The position numbers and the translations under genes are program-made. From Burkholderia sp. WSM2232 (GTDB lineage: Bacteria; Pseudomonadota; Gammaproteobacteria; Burkholderiales; Burkholderiaceae): a stretch of 64,000 bases of DNA. The stretch covers positions 130,608-194,607 of the forward strand of contig NZ_AWZV01000003.1 in assembly GCF_000472545.1 (NCBI RefSeq). The letters are read 5' to 3'. How positions within the stretch are numbered: position 1 is the stretch's first letter; each line of letters opens with the position of its first letter. Positions 23,761-32,148 of this stretch are shown piece after piece. A model generated the notes under the pieces. The model did no database searches. It was not told where the DNA came from and saw nothing but the letters and a program-made list of their open reading frames with translations.

Positions 23761-24621
23761 ATGAAGCCCGACGACAGCCAACTGATCGCGTATGCCGATG
23801 GCGAACTGAGCGCTCGCGAAGCTGCACCGGTCGAGCGTGCTCTGGCGCAATCCGCTGATCTGAGAGAGAGCGTGGCGTTGCTGCAAGCGTCGCGGCTTCC
23901 TTATCGCGAAGCGTTTGCTGCGCAGAAATTGCCGCCGCTGCCCGATGAACTTCGGCGCCGCATCGAGTCAATGGCGCAGGCGGCGGGGCAGCAAGCGTCG
24001 AGCGATTTTGCGCCGCAAGAACAGCGCTCGGCGCGCCGCATCTGGCTTGCCGCCGCCTTCGTGGCAGGCGCTTTCTGTGCAGGCCTGATTCAGCACCTGG
24101 GCGGATGGCCCGGTGCGTGGGGCGAGCGCGCAGTATCCACGGCAGCCGTCCAGACGCGCCCGTGGATCAGCGTCGCCGTGGATTATCAGCGCATGTACAC
24201 GCGCGAGACGGTCGCCCATGTCGTTCCTGATGGCGCCGCTGCCGCCCGAACTGTGGATGCGATTCGCAAGGTGGACGGCATCCACTTGCGTATGCCCGAT
24301 CTGCAGGCGGCCGGGCTATCGTTCAGAACGGTGGAGCGGTTGCGCTACAACGGCAAGCCGCTCGTCCAGATGGTTTATCTCCCCGAGCATGGCATGCCGG
24401 TGGCGCTGTGCGTGATGAAGGACTCGCGGCCTGACGAGTCCATCGCGCAGCGCGAGATGGACGGTATGAAGGTCGTTTCGTGGCGGCAGAACGAACTGTC
24501 CTATGCGCTGATCGGCAAGCCCGACTCGGCCGACTTGCCGGCCATAGCCCGGGAGATTTCCAACGGCAATGTCGACGATATGTTCTCCGCGCTCGCTACA
24601 GATCGTCCAGCGGTGGGCTGA
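23761..24621 (+). CDS. second anti-sigma-factor-like membrane protein
   Basis: This 286-residue protein has the same layout as the anti-sigma protein at 21485: DDSQLIAYADGELSAREAAP at the start, a membrane helix at about 96-117 (IWLAAAFVAGAFCAGLIQHL), and the periplasmic segments DYQRMYTRETVAHVVPDG and RLRYNGKPLVQMVYLPEHGM. No sigma factor gene adjoins it. It may bind the same ECF factor or another one elsewhere. It starts 131 bases after the peroxidase gene; a short stem-loop (GCAGGC/GCCTGC, 23693-23710) lies between them. Confidence 0.82.
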   Translation: MKPDDSQLIAYADGELSAREAAPVERALAQSADLRESVALLQASRLPYREAFAAQKLPPLPDELRRRIESMAQAAGQQASSDFAPQEQRSARRIWLAAAFVAGAFCAGLIQHLGGWPGAWGERAVSTAAVQTRPWISVAVDYQRMYTRETVAHVVPDGAAAARTVDAIRKVDGIHLRMPDLQAAGLSFRTVERLRYNGKPLVQMVYLPEHGMPVALCVMKDSRPDESIAQREMDGMKVVSWRQNELSYALIGKPDSADLPAIAREISNGNVDDMFSALATDRPAVG

Positions 24622-24684
24622 TTTGCGGCTTTGATTCCCGGCGTGGTTGGCGGTCTGGTTGACAGCTTTGTTGTCAACCTGGTT

Positions 24685-24822
24685 GGCAACCCAGTCGGCA
24701 ATCCAATCGGCAACCCAATCGGCAACCCAATCGGCAACCCAATCGGCAACCCAATCGGCAACCCAATCGGCAATCCAATCGGCAACCCAATCGGCAATCC
24801 AATCGGCAATCCAATCGGCAAT
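24685..24822. repeat. 12-bp tandem repeat, about eleven copies
   Basis: The unit GGCAAYCCAATC is repeated head to tail, differing mainly at one C/T position. It lies between the stop of the anti-sigma-like gene and the end of the convergent aspT gene. Open frames through it encode only IGNP repeats and continue into non-coding sequence. It has no spacers and no hairpin symmetry, so it is a simple minisatellite. Confidence 0.93.
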
Positions 24823-24894
24823 GCGCGGCAAGGCACGCTGCGCTATCGCACGCCGACCCGATACAAGACGCTCGGGCGTCCTTGGCAGATCCGG

Positions 24895-26577
24895 CTAACC
24901 GAGCTTGCCGGCGAGCCCCACGACTACGGGACCCATCAGAGGCAACAGAATGTTCGACAGTGCGTAGGTGATCGTGTAGCCGATTACCGGCGTCGAATTG
25001 CCCGTTACGCCGACGAGCGCGCTGATTGCCGGCGTGCTGCACTGCTGGCCCGCGATCGCGCCGAGCAGCATCGGGGCTTCGAGCTTCAGCAGCGCACGGC
25101 CGATCCATAGCGACAGCAAACCCGGAACCAGCACCAGCAGAATGCCCGCGAGCGGCAGTGCAAGGCCGTACTCGCGCACCAGTCTGATCGCGTCCGGCCC
25201 GGCCGACAACCCGACCGCAGCGATGAACGTAGCCAGTCCGAAGTCCTTGATGATCTGCGCGGCCGCGGACGGTAGCGAACCGACGAGCGGATGGCGCGAG
25301 CGGATCCAGCCGAACAGCAACCCCGATAGCAGACAGCCGCCGCCCGTGCCGAGTGCGAGCGTCACGCCGCCGATGCTGCCGCCGAGCCGCCCGATCGCCA
25401 TGCCGGCCAGCACGCCGAGGCCGAGATAGACAAAGTCGGTCTTTTGCGTCGGCGGGAGCACGTAGCCGAGCCGCTTCGCGCCACGTTCGACATCGGCTTT
25501 CGCACCCACCAGCGTCAGGACATCGCCGCGATACAGTTCGGTGCCGGGCAACGCGGGAATGGTCGATTCGAGCCGCGTGACAGCAGCGATGAACACACCG
25601 CGCGCGTCCTCCGGTTCGGCCTGCGTGTGCAGTTGCGCGACGGTCATTGCGTTGACGTCGGGCCGCGTCAGCACCACGTCGAGCCGTTGCGCGAACACCT
25701 GGCCGAAGTCAGTGCCGGCCACTTCCTCGCCGAGGCCGGTCGCAGCCGCGACGACCTCGGCGCGGCGTCCGGCGACGAGCACCACGTCGCCCACCGCGAG
25801 CCGTGTGTCCGGGGCGACGGGCAGGTTCGCGCCGTTGCGCCGGATTTGCTCGATGGTCAGGTTGTAGTCATGCTGTTTTTCGAGTTCGCGTACCGTCACG
25901 CCGCCTGCCTTGCCGATGCGGAACGCGCGACCGACGAGCGCTGGCGCGGCCTCACGCTGCCCCTCGCTGAACGCGCCTTCGCCGCCGAGCTTGCGCCACG
26001 CGCGCTCCGCTTCTTCGCGCAGGTTGACGCGCAGCAGCAGCGGTGCGACCTGGCTCGTGAACAGCACGATCGTGATCAGGCCGAACAGGTAGCTCACGCT
26101 GTAAGCAGTCACAATATTGGCCTGCAGGCGCTGTGTTTGCGCGGCGTCCAGACCCAGCCTCGTGATCGCCTCGGACGCGGTGCCGATCACCGCCGACTCA
26201 GTTGCCGCGCCCGCGAGCAGTCCGGCCGCCGTGCCCATGTCGAGCCGCATCACGGAGACAGCGATCATGATCAGAACCAGCACCGAGACGATTTCTACCA
26301 GCGAGAGCACGCCATAGCGCCAGCCGCGCCCAATATTCGCGAAGAACTGCGGGCCTCCAGTAAAGCCGAGAGCGAAAATGAACAGCGCAAATGCAATGCT
26401 TTTCAGATCGGGCGAGATGCGCGCGCCGCTCTGCCCAAGCAGAAGCGCGGCAATCAGCGTGCCGCACACGCCGCCCAACTGAATTGGGCCGATACGAAAC
26501 GAGCCAATGAAATAGCCAATGGCGAGACATGCGAAAAGCGCAATTTCGGGTTGAGACCTCAGCAATGCACCGATCAT
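24895..26577 (-). CDS. aspT: AspT/YidE-type aspartate-alanine exchanger family transporter
   Basis: The 560-residue protein has the duplicated AspT architecture: about five membrane helices (residues 12-190), two RCK/TrkA-C-like regulatory domains in the middle (VRELEKQHDYNLTIEQIRRN and DVLTLVGAKADVERGAKRLG), and a second membrane half. The family hallmarks GFTGGPQFF and GAATESAVIGTASEAI are in the first half and LGAIAGQQCSTPAISALVG in the second. Known members exchange aspartate for alanine, others carry dicarboxylates such as succinate; the substrate here is open. It is monocistronic, on the minus strand. Confidence 0.88.
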   Translation of the reverse strand: MIGALLRSQPEIALFACLAIGYFIGSFRIGPIQLGGVCGTLIAALLLGQSGARISPDLKSIAFALFIFALGFTGGPQFFANIGRGWRYGVLSLVEIVSVLVLIMIAVSVMRLDMGTAAGLLAGAATESAVIGTASEAITRLGLDAAQTQRLQANIVTAYSVSYLFGLITIVLFTSQVAPLLLRVNLREEAERAWRKLGGEGAFSEGQREAAPALVGRAFRIGKAGGVTVRELEKQHDYNLTIEQIRRNGANLPVAPDTRLAVGDVVLVAGRRAEVVAAATGLGEEVAGTDFGQVFAQRLDVVLTRPDVNAMTVAQLHTQAEPEDARGVFIAAVTRLESTIPALPGTELYRGDVLTLVGAKADVERGAKRLGYVLPPTQKTDFVYLGLGVLAGMAIGRLGGSIGGVTLALGTGGGCLLSGLLFGWIRSRHPLVGSLPSAAAQIIKDFGLATFIAAVGLSAGPDAIRLVREYGLALPLAGILLVLVPGLLSLWIGRALLKLEAPMLLGAIAGQQCSTPAISALVGVTGNSTPVIGYTITYALSNILLPLMGPVVVGLAGKLG

Positions 26578-26962
26578 GTAGCCTCGCCAATTGGCACGTT
26601 GATTAAGGCGAAATAACCGCTCAGGACCAATAAGAGCGTCTGCTCATACGGGACACGATGATCCGCCGTGCACAACGCGATGCGTGCCGAACGAATAGCC
26701 GGTAGCACGCCGCAGAAATGCACTTATGGAAGACTCCGCGCGCCTGCGGCCGCGGCCGGGTACTTCGGGGTGGCGCGGCCCGCAAGCATAGGCCGGGGAA
26801 TATCCCCCACGACATTATCTTTTCGCGAAGTACGCCAGCCTTGGCGAAAAACGGATGTGCTGTTGTTATGCTGCTTGCAGCAATTCTGTACGGGGCGGCT
26901 TTCGAATGCTTCTTAGTGATATGGCAGTTTGCCACCTCTGTCAACTGTATTTGCTGCTCAAC

Positions 26963-27035
26963 GTGGCGCCCAGTTAGGCGCTTCAGGTGGGCTAACCACG
27001 TGGGGCTAAAGGTGGCGCTTAACGTAGCGCTAGAC
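26963..27035. repeat. degenerate ~12-bp direct repeats
   Basis: Four units stand next to each other at 26987-27035: GTGGGCTAACCAC, GTGGGGCTAAAG, GTGGCGCTTAAC and GTAGCGCTAGAC. A related GTGGCGCC unit at 26963 precedes them. They are too diverged to be a recent expansion and too irregular to call protein-binding iterons with confidence. Confidence 0.45.
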
Positions 27036-27145
27036 GGGCCCTTAGCTGTCACGGCCACATCGGGCGGTTTCTTAAGCGTCGGCGCGAGACCGATAAATCA
27101 CGTCGTAAAGAGCTAAAAGCCGACTGCTGGTCAGGAGCACAGATT

Positions 27146-27223
27146 ATGTTTGCACGCCGCGCCGGATCGACCTCCGCCGCAGCAACGAAACCGACACCGT
27201 TCAACCTTGTCAAACCGATGTGA
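27146..27223 (+). CDS. possible 25-residue small protein or leader peptide
   Basis: ATG 27146 is preceded by CAGGAG eight bases upstream and opens a frame of 25 codons ending at TGA 27221-27223, 27 bases before the lipoprotein start. The peptide (MFARRAGST... ending LVKPM) is basic with no membrane helix. It could be a leader peptide for the lipoprotein message or a chance frame. Confidence 0.3.
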   Translation: MFARRAGSTSAAATKPTPFNLVKPM

Positions 27224-27250
27224 CCGACCGATCTGATCGGAGCCCACATC

Positions 27251-27571
27251 ATGAACCTGTTCCGCGTTGCCGCCACTGCCGCCGCCATTACCGCCGTTAC
27301 CGTCCTGCTGAGCGCCTGTTCCACAGCTTGGCCGCCACCGGGTGACTCAACGGCGTATCAACGTTCAACGAGCACGGTAGAGCACCGCGCACTCGCGGCT
27401 CAAACTCCCCAGTACGCCGCGCCGAAAGCCAGCCGGCCAGCATTGACCGTCGGCGTTACCGACCCCAACACGCAACTGATTCTCCCCTGGTTCCTCGCGG
27501 ATACGATCAACGCAATCAACACGCGGCAGTCTTTCGGCGACCTGCTGAACAGGATGAAAGAAGACCTCTGA
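27251..27571 (+). CDS. small lipoprotein of unknown function
   Basis: The 106-residue product has a lipoprotein signal: MNLFRVAATAAAITAVTVLL followed by the lipobox LSAC, so it should be cleaved and lipidated at Cys24. The mature part is Pro/Ser-rich and ends in the hydrophilic sequence SFGDLLNRMKEDL. A GGAG ribosome site lies nine bases upstream. I recognise no family. An inverted repeat (CAACCGGG/CCCGGTTG, 27572-27599) begins directly after the stop. Confidence 0.75.
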   Translation: MNLFRVAATAAAITAVTVLLSACSTAWPPPGDSTAYQRSTSTVEHRALAAQTPQYAAPKASRPALTVGVTDPNTQLILPWFLADTINAINTRQSFGDLLNRMKEDL

Positions 27572-27599
27572 CAACCGGGGCCAGCCACACGCCCGGTTG
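27572..27599 (+). terminator. hairpin after the lipoprotein gene
   Basis: CAACCGGG at 27572-27579 pairs perfectly with CCCGGTTG at 27592-27599, starting at the base after the stop codon. No T-run follows, so termination here would be weak; it may instead protect the 3' end. Confidence 0.45.
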
Positions 27600-27816
27600 G
27601 TCATCCAAACACGCCCGGAATTGCCGCTGCTGCCACTCCATGACGAATTTGACACGGCTAGCGGCCCTCGTGCGGCGCTGACGGACTAACCGATCACTGA
27701 TGCTCTCGCGCGGCGCTGCGTTGCGCATGCAACCGCAGCGGCCGCCAAGCGGGAAAGCACCAAACAAACAGCACCAAACAAACGGCGCAAAACAAACAGC
27801 CCCAACACCCACCGCA

Positions 27817-28788
27817 TCAAACAATAGCCACACCGCACGCCTCGAGCGCCCCTCGCAATCCCAACTGCGGATACGCGCTCTCCAACGTGCGCAGGTCGGC
27901 GCGCATTTCTTCGACGATCCAGTCGCGCACGTTCGCCACGATGGGCCGCAAAGGCCGGTTAGGCGGCGAGACCAGGCAGCAGCGCCGGTTGGTCACGATG
28001 ATCTGCTCCTCGGCGGGCACCAGCGCGCGCTGCGAGAGCCAGTGCGAGACCACATTCAGCCAGCCGAGCGCAATGCCCTGGCCGAGCAGCGCAGCCTGCA
28101 CCACGATCGCGTAGTCGTTGAAACTGAGCATGCTCGCGACACGGCGGCCGTGCTGCTCGAACGCACCGAAACGGTGGTGCCAGCCGCGCTCTTCATCGTC
28201 CATCACGATGACGGTATCGCCATGCTCGCGGCCCGCCTCGCTTTGCGCCGTCTGGTGGTAGCGCGGATTGCACACAGGCAGCAGCGTTTCAGGTATGACG
28301 AGCACGCTGTTCTCGTCGATTTCGTCCGCGTGCAGAAAGCGCATGCCGAGGTCGACGTCGACTAGTGGCCCGCCAATGCGCCCTGAAATAAGCTGAAACC
28401 TCAGATCAATCGACGGAAACGCCTGGTTGAGCCGGCTCATGCGCGGCATCAGCCAATGCGTGGTAAACCCTGTTGACACCGACAGCGTGACCGATTCGAC
28501 ACCTGTGGCGCGCGCCTCGATTTCGCGTATCGCGCTTTCTATGCCGTTGAATCCTTCGGAGATCTTGCGATAGAGAATGCGCCCGTTTTCGGTCAACTCG
28601 ATGCCGCCGCGCACGCGCTCAAAAAGCCGCACTCCGATATGGTCTTCCATGCGCGCGAGCATGCGGCTCACGGCGGGTTGGCTCACATAGAGTTCCTGCG
28701 CAGCACGTGTGAAGTTGCCACAACGGGCTGCGGCTTCGAAGACGAACAGCGCATTCGCGCTCGGCAGTTTTTTGCGTAGATTCGGCAT
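27817..28788 (-). CDS. LysR-type regulator of the adjacent transport/oxidation cluster
   Basis: The 323-residue protein has the LysR winged helix near the N-terminus (LFVFEAAARCGNFTRAAQEL, QPAVSRMLARMEDHIG) and the effector-binding domain after residue 95 (VTLSVSTGFTTHWLMPRM, LGQGIALGWLNVV). The helix-turn-helix resembles the GcvA subgroup. It is divergent from the ABC transporter gene at 28889, with 100 bases between, so it probably activates or represses that operon and senses its substrate. Confidence 0.9.
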   Translation of the reverse strand: MPNLRKKLPSANALFVFEAAARCGNFTRAAQELYVSQPAVSRMLARMEDHIGVRLFERVRGGIELTENGRILYRKISEGFNGIESAIREIEARATGVESVTLSVSTGFTTHWLMPRMSRLNQAFPSIDLRFQLISGRIGGPLVDVDLGMRFLHADEIDENSVLVIPETLLPVCNPRYHQTAQSEAGREHGDTVIVMDDEERGWHHRFGAFEQHGRRVASMLSFNDYAIVVQAALLGQGIALGWLNVVSHWLSQRALVPAEEQIIVTNRRCCLVSPPNRPLRPIVANVRDWIVEEMRADLRTLESAYPQLGLRGALEACGVAIV

Positions 28789-28815
28789 GACCTGATGTTA
28801 TGCCTGATCCAACAA

Positions 28816-28834
28816 TTTGGGAATTGCCGCCAAA
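28816..28834. promoter_or_regulatory. TTTGG-N9-CCAAA dyad, candidate LysR operator
   Basis: TTTGG at 28816-28820 is complementary to CCAAA at 28830-28834. It lies midway between the divergent LysR gene and the ABC transporter gene, where an autoregulated LysR site is expected. The spacing gives T-N13-A between inner bases, near but not equal to the usual T-N11-A form. Confidence 0.45.
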
Positions 28835-28888
28835 AAGTTTGCCACCTATATTTTCCCTAACGCAGGCCCTTCAGCGAGAAAGAACGCA

Positions 28889-29974
28889 ATGGACGCAAGA
28901 GCGAAAACAGGAGTCTCCATCCGGTCGGCAGGCAAGCGTTACGGTCCGGTGGTCGCGCTGGACGAGGTTTCGCTGGACATCGAGCCCGGTGAATTCGTCT
29001 CGCTGCTCGGGCCGTCCGGTTCGGGCAAGACGACGCTGCTCGGCATTCTCGGCGGCTTTGTTCAGCCCAGTTCGGGTTCCGTCTGGGTCGGCGAGCGTGA
29101 CATTACATTTGCGCCGCCGCACAAACGCAATATCGGCATTGTGTTCCAGAACTACGCGCTGTTTCCTCACATGACGGTCGGCGAGAACGTCGCGTTCCCA
29201 TTGCGCGCGCGCCGCGAGCCGAAAGCCGGCTGGGCGAAGAAAGTGGCCGACGCGCTCGCAATGGTCGAGCTAAGCGGCTTCGAGGCGCGCAACATCAACC
29301 AGCTGTCGGGCGGTCAGCGTCAGCGCGTTGCGCTTGCAAGGGCGATGGTCTTCGAGCCGCAACTCATCTTGATGGACGAGCCGCTCTCCGCGCTCGACAA
29401 GCAACTGCGCGAAACCATGCAGATCGAACTGCGGCGACTGCACCGCAAGCTTGGCGCGACGATTGTCTACGTGACGCACGATCAGCGCGAGGCGCTCACC
29501 ATGAGCGACCGCGTGGCCGTGCTGAAAAACGGCAGGCTGGTGCAGATCGATACGCCGGAGCATCTATACGACCGGCCTTGCGACGCGTTCGTCGCGAGTT
29601 TCATCGGCGAGGCGACGCTGCTCGACGTGAGCCGCGCCGGCGACGACGCCGTGCGCCTTGGCGACGCGCTGCTGCGCACCGCGCACCCCTTGCCGCGCGG
29701 GGAGCGTCTGCTGCTTGCCGTGCAAACCGAAAAGCTCGTGATCGACGGCGGTGCGGCCGCGACCCCGACCCCGACCACGAACCGGCTGTCGTGCCGCGTG
29801 ACCGAAGTGCTGTACCAGGGCGAGAGCCTGCGCGTATTTGCGGCGCTGCCCGACGGTACTTCCATCAGCCTGCGCCAGCCCGGCAATCACGATGCGCGCC
29901 GGCGCATTCCCTCGCCGGGCGAGCCGATGACCGTGGTGCTCGATCCGCAGGACACCATCGTCGTGCCCGCCTGA
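28889..29974 (+). CDS. ABC transporter ATP-binding protein, spermidine/putrescine (PotA) type
   Basis: ATG 28889 with GAGAAAG upstream gives 361 residues; the open frame continues upstream but crosses the putative operator. Walker A is GPSGSGKTT, the Q-loop is VFQNYALFPHMTV, the signature LSGGQRQRVALARAM, and Walker B LILMDEPLSALD with the H-loop YVTHDQREALTMSDR. The last 100 residues form a TOBE domain (NRLSCRVTEVLYQGESLRVF). It energises uptake through the permeases at 32149 and 33015. The first gene of the operon is split from its permeases by two enzyme genes. Confidence 0.92.
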   Translation: MDARAKTGVSIRSAGKRYGPVVALDEVSLDIEPGEFVSLLGPSGSGKTTLLGILGGFVQPSSGSVWVGERDITFAPPHKRNIGIVFQNYALFPHMTVGENVAFPLRARREPKAGWAKKVADALAMVELSGFEARNINQLSGGQRQRVALARAMVFEPQLILMDEPLSALDKQLRETMQIELRRLHRKLGATIVYVTHDQREALTMSDRVAVLKNGRLVQIDTPEHLYDRPCDAFVASFIGEATLLDVSRAGDDAVRLGDALLRTAHPLPRGERLLLAVQTEKLVIDGGAAATPTPTTNRLSCRVTEVLYQGESLRVFAALPDGTSISLRQPGNHDARRRIPSPGEPMTVVLDPQDTIVVPA

Positions 29975-30045
29975 CTTTTCTTTTCTTGCTGCCCGCCTTG
30001 GGCGTATGTCTTTCGAAACTCGCGCAACCCGCAAAGGATGATGCA

Positions 30046-30756
30046 ATGAAGCTCACCGATTTCAAGGTCCTGACGTTCGATGTCGTCGGCACGCTGATCA
30101 ACTTCGAACAGGGCGTGCTGGCGTCCGTGCGGCGCCTTGGCGGCGCGGCGGCCAAAGACCTCACGGACGATCAGATCTTCGAACCGTACATGCGCGGGCG
30201 CGCGAAATACCCGGGCCGTTCGAGCCACGAAATGGCGAACGTCTATCTGTCGCTCGCAAAGGAGCTTGGCTTGCCCGACGACGCGCAGTCCGCCGCCGCG
30301 TTTCAGCGCGACGTGCTGGAATGGCCCGCGTTCGACGACTCGGTGCAGGCGCTCAAGCGCCTGCGCAAACATTACCGGCTGGTCGCGATGACGAATGCGG
30401 ACCGCGTCGCGTTGTCTGCTTACGCGCACACGCTCGGCGATCCGTTCGACGACACCGTGTGCTGTGACGAAACCGGCGTCGCGAAGCCGGACCCGCAATT
30501 TTTCGCGTATAACCGCGGACGTCAGGCTGCGTTCGGCTTCAAGTTCAACGAGATCCTGCACACGGCGCAGAGCCAGTATCACGACATCGGCATTGCGACG
30601 AAGCTCGGTTACGCGACCTGCTGGATCGAGCGCCGTCAGGGTATGAACGGCTTCGGCGCGACGCCGGTCCCGGAAGCGGTGACGACGCCCACTTTCAGGT
30701 TCGCGACGCTCGGCGCGCTCGCGGACGCCGTCGAAGCCGAAGCGCGCGCTGTCTGA
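30046..30756 (+). CDS. haloacid-dehalogenase-type (HAD type II) hydrolase
   Basis: The 236-residue protein carries the HAD motifs. Motif I is TFDVVGTL with nucleophile D12, motif II MTNAD, the lysine is in GVAKPDPQ, and the acidic motif is QYHDIGIATKLG. The second motif-I aspartate, needed by phosphatases, is valine (V14), as in L-2-haloacid dehalogenases where this position is Tyr. Hydrolysis of a C-halogen bond or a related ester is therefore more likely than phosphate removal. It lies 71 bases after the ATPase gene and four bases before the FAD oxidase gene. The real substrate is not evident. Confidence 0.85.
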   Translation: MKLTDFKVLTFDVVGTLINFEQGVLASVRRLGGAAAKDLTDDQIFEPYMRGRAKYPGRSSHEMANVYLSLAKELGLPDDAQSAAAFQRDVLEWPAFDDSVQALKRLRKHYRLVAMTNADRVALSAYAHTLGDPFDDTVCCDETGVAKPDPQFFAYNRGRQAAFGFKFNEILHTAQSQYHDIGIATKLGYATCWIERRQGMNGFGATPVPEAVTTPTFRFATLGALADAVEAEARAV

Positions 30757-30760
30757 AGTC

Positions 30761-32110
30761 ATGCTCGCGCCCGCGATTCACCACCCCTCGCAGCGTCCCC
30801 AGCCCGATTCCTTATGGCGGGCAATGGCCGCGCGTTCGCCGGAAAAGCGCGCGCCGCACAGCACGGGCGCGCCGCTCGCTCGCGACCTTTCAGTCGATGT
30901 GGCCGTGATCGGCGCCGGTTACTCGGGTCTCGCGGCTGCATATGCGCTGCAGAAACGGGGCGTCGACTGCGCGGTGTTCGACGCCAATCCGGTCGGCTGG
31001 GGCGCGAGTGGGCGCAATGGCGGCGTGGTGTCGTCGAAATTCCGCTTGTCGTTTCCGCAGATCGACAAGCTGCACGGACTCGACACCGCGAGGCGCATGC
31101 ACCGGCTCGCGCACGAAGGCGTGCGGGTGGTCGAATCGTTCGTCGAAGAGTTCGGGCTCGAGCGCGCGCGTTTCGAACATACGGGCGGCCTGCGTTGCGC
31201 GCACACCGAGCGCGCGTTGGCAGCGATTTGCGCGGAAGCCGATTGGGTGCGTACGCAACTAGGCGATACGTCGATGAGCGTGCAGTCGCGCGAGCAAGTG
31301 ACGCGCGAGACGGGCTCGGCGGGATTTGTCGGCGGCGTGTTGAGCGCCGACGCCGGCACGATCCTGCCGCTCGAATATGTCTGCGGTATCGCGCGCGGTC
31401 TCACCGCGCGCGGGGTGCCGATATATGAAGCGACGCCGGTTGTCGAGATTACGCGTGCTGCGCGTGGCTCCGGTGGTGTGGTGCTGCGGACCCTTGGCGG
31501 CACCGTCCACGCGAAGCAGGTGATTGTCGCGACCAACGCGTATTCCGATCTCACGTCCGCCACCGCAGCCTATCAGCGCGAGCTCGTACCGTTTCGCAGC
31601 GCGATGATCGCGACGGAGCGACTGCCCGCGGACCTCGATGCGCGTTTGATGATAGAGCGCCGCAGCTATACGGAAACGCGCCGCATGATGAAGTGGTTCC
31701 GCAAGGTGGACGGCCGCATGCTGTTCGGCGGACGCGACGCGTTCGGCAAGGAAGGCCAGGCGACGGGCTTCGACGCATTGCGGCGCGCGATGGTCGCGCT
31801 GTTTCCCGATCTGGCCGAGGTTCAAATCGAGTACCAGTGGTCGGGTTATGTGGGCATGACCTTCAACGCGTTGCCGCATGTTGGCCGTAGCGACGATGTC
31901 ACGACTTTTTGTCTGGGCTATAACGGAGCCGGTGTGGCCATGGCGAGCCTGCTCGGTCAGCATGCCGCGGCGCTTGCCCTCGGCGAAACGCCGGAGCTGG
32001 CATTGCTCGGTCAGCAAGGCTTGCGGCCCGTGCCGTTTCATTCGCTGCGCGCGCCCGGTGTCCGGATGGTCGCCGCGTGGTATCAGTTTCTCGACGCCGT
32101 GGGTGCATGA
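30761..32110 (+). CDS. FAD-dependent amine oxidase, PuuB-like
   Basis: The 449-residue enzyme is a DadA/PuuB-type oxidoreductase. Its N-terminal Rossmann fold is DVAVIGAGYSGLAAAYAL at about 46-63, followed by GWGASGRNGGVVSSKFRLSF, which is close to gamma-glutamylputrescine oxidases. The C-terminal FAD-contact region is YQWSGYVGMTFNALPHVG and GYNGAGVAMASLLG. Such enzymes oxidise a primary or secondary amine to an aldehyde with release of ammonia and peroxide. The aldehyde dehydrogenase at 33843 could take the product further. It starts four bases after the HAD gene and may overlap the permease gene. Confidence 0.88.
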   Translation: MLAPAIHHPSQRPQPDSLWRAMAARSPEKRAPHSTGAPLARDLSVDVAVIGAGYSGLAAAYALQKRGVDCAVFDANPVGWGASGRNGGVVSSKFRLSFPQIDKLHGLDTARRMHRLAHEGVRVVESFVEEFGLERARFEHTGGLRCAHTERALAAICAEADWVRTQLGDTSMSVQSREQVTRETGSAGFVGGVLSADAGTILPLEYVCGIARGLTARGVPIYEATPVVEITRAARGSGGVVLRTLGGTVHAKQVIVATNAYSDLTSATAAYQRELVPFRSAMIATERLPADLDARLMIERRSYTETRRMMKWFRKVDGRMLFGGRDAFGKEGQATGFDALRRAMVALFPDLAEVQIEYQWSGYVGMTFNALPHVGRSDDVTTFCLGYNGAGVAMASLLGQHAAALALGETPELALLGQQGLRPVPFHSLRAPGVRMVAAWYQFLDAVGA

Positions 32111-32148
32111 TGACAACAGCCAAACGGATTTTTCAGGAACCTACCTTG

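Larger units (their letters stand above)
26578..27250. other. 673-base interval upstream of aspT and the lipoprotein gene
   Basis: This region should hold the aspT promoter (leftward) and a promoter for the lipoprotein (rightward). Open frames on both strands lack ribosome sites or recognisable patterns and were not called. Two items stand out and are listed separately: degenerate 12-bp G-rich repeats at 26963-27035 and a 25-codon open frame with a good ribosome site at 27146. Confidence 0.5.

Noticed and set aside
18983..24822. CRISPR array
   Set aside because: The two repeat tracts have 14-bp and 12-bp units with no unique spacers, and no cas genes are present.
24631..25110. Open frames through the 12-bp repeat encoding IGNP or AIQS repeats
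   Set aside because: They depend on the repeat and run into the coding strand of aspT; no ribosome site or known pattern.
26621..27116. Open frames of 110-145 codons on both strands in the gap upstream of aspT
   Set aside because: No ribosome sites, no recognisable patterns and overlap on opposite strands; treated as non-coding.
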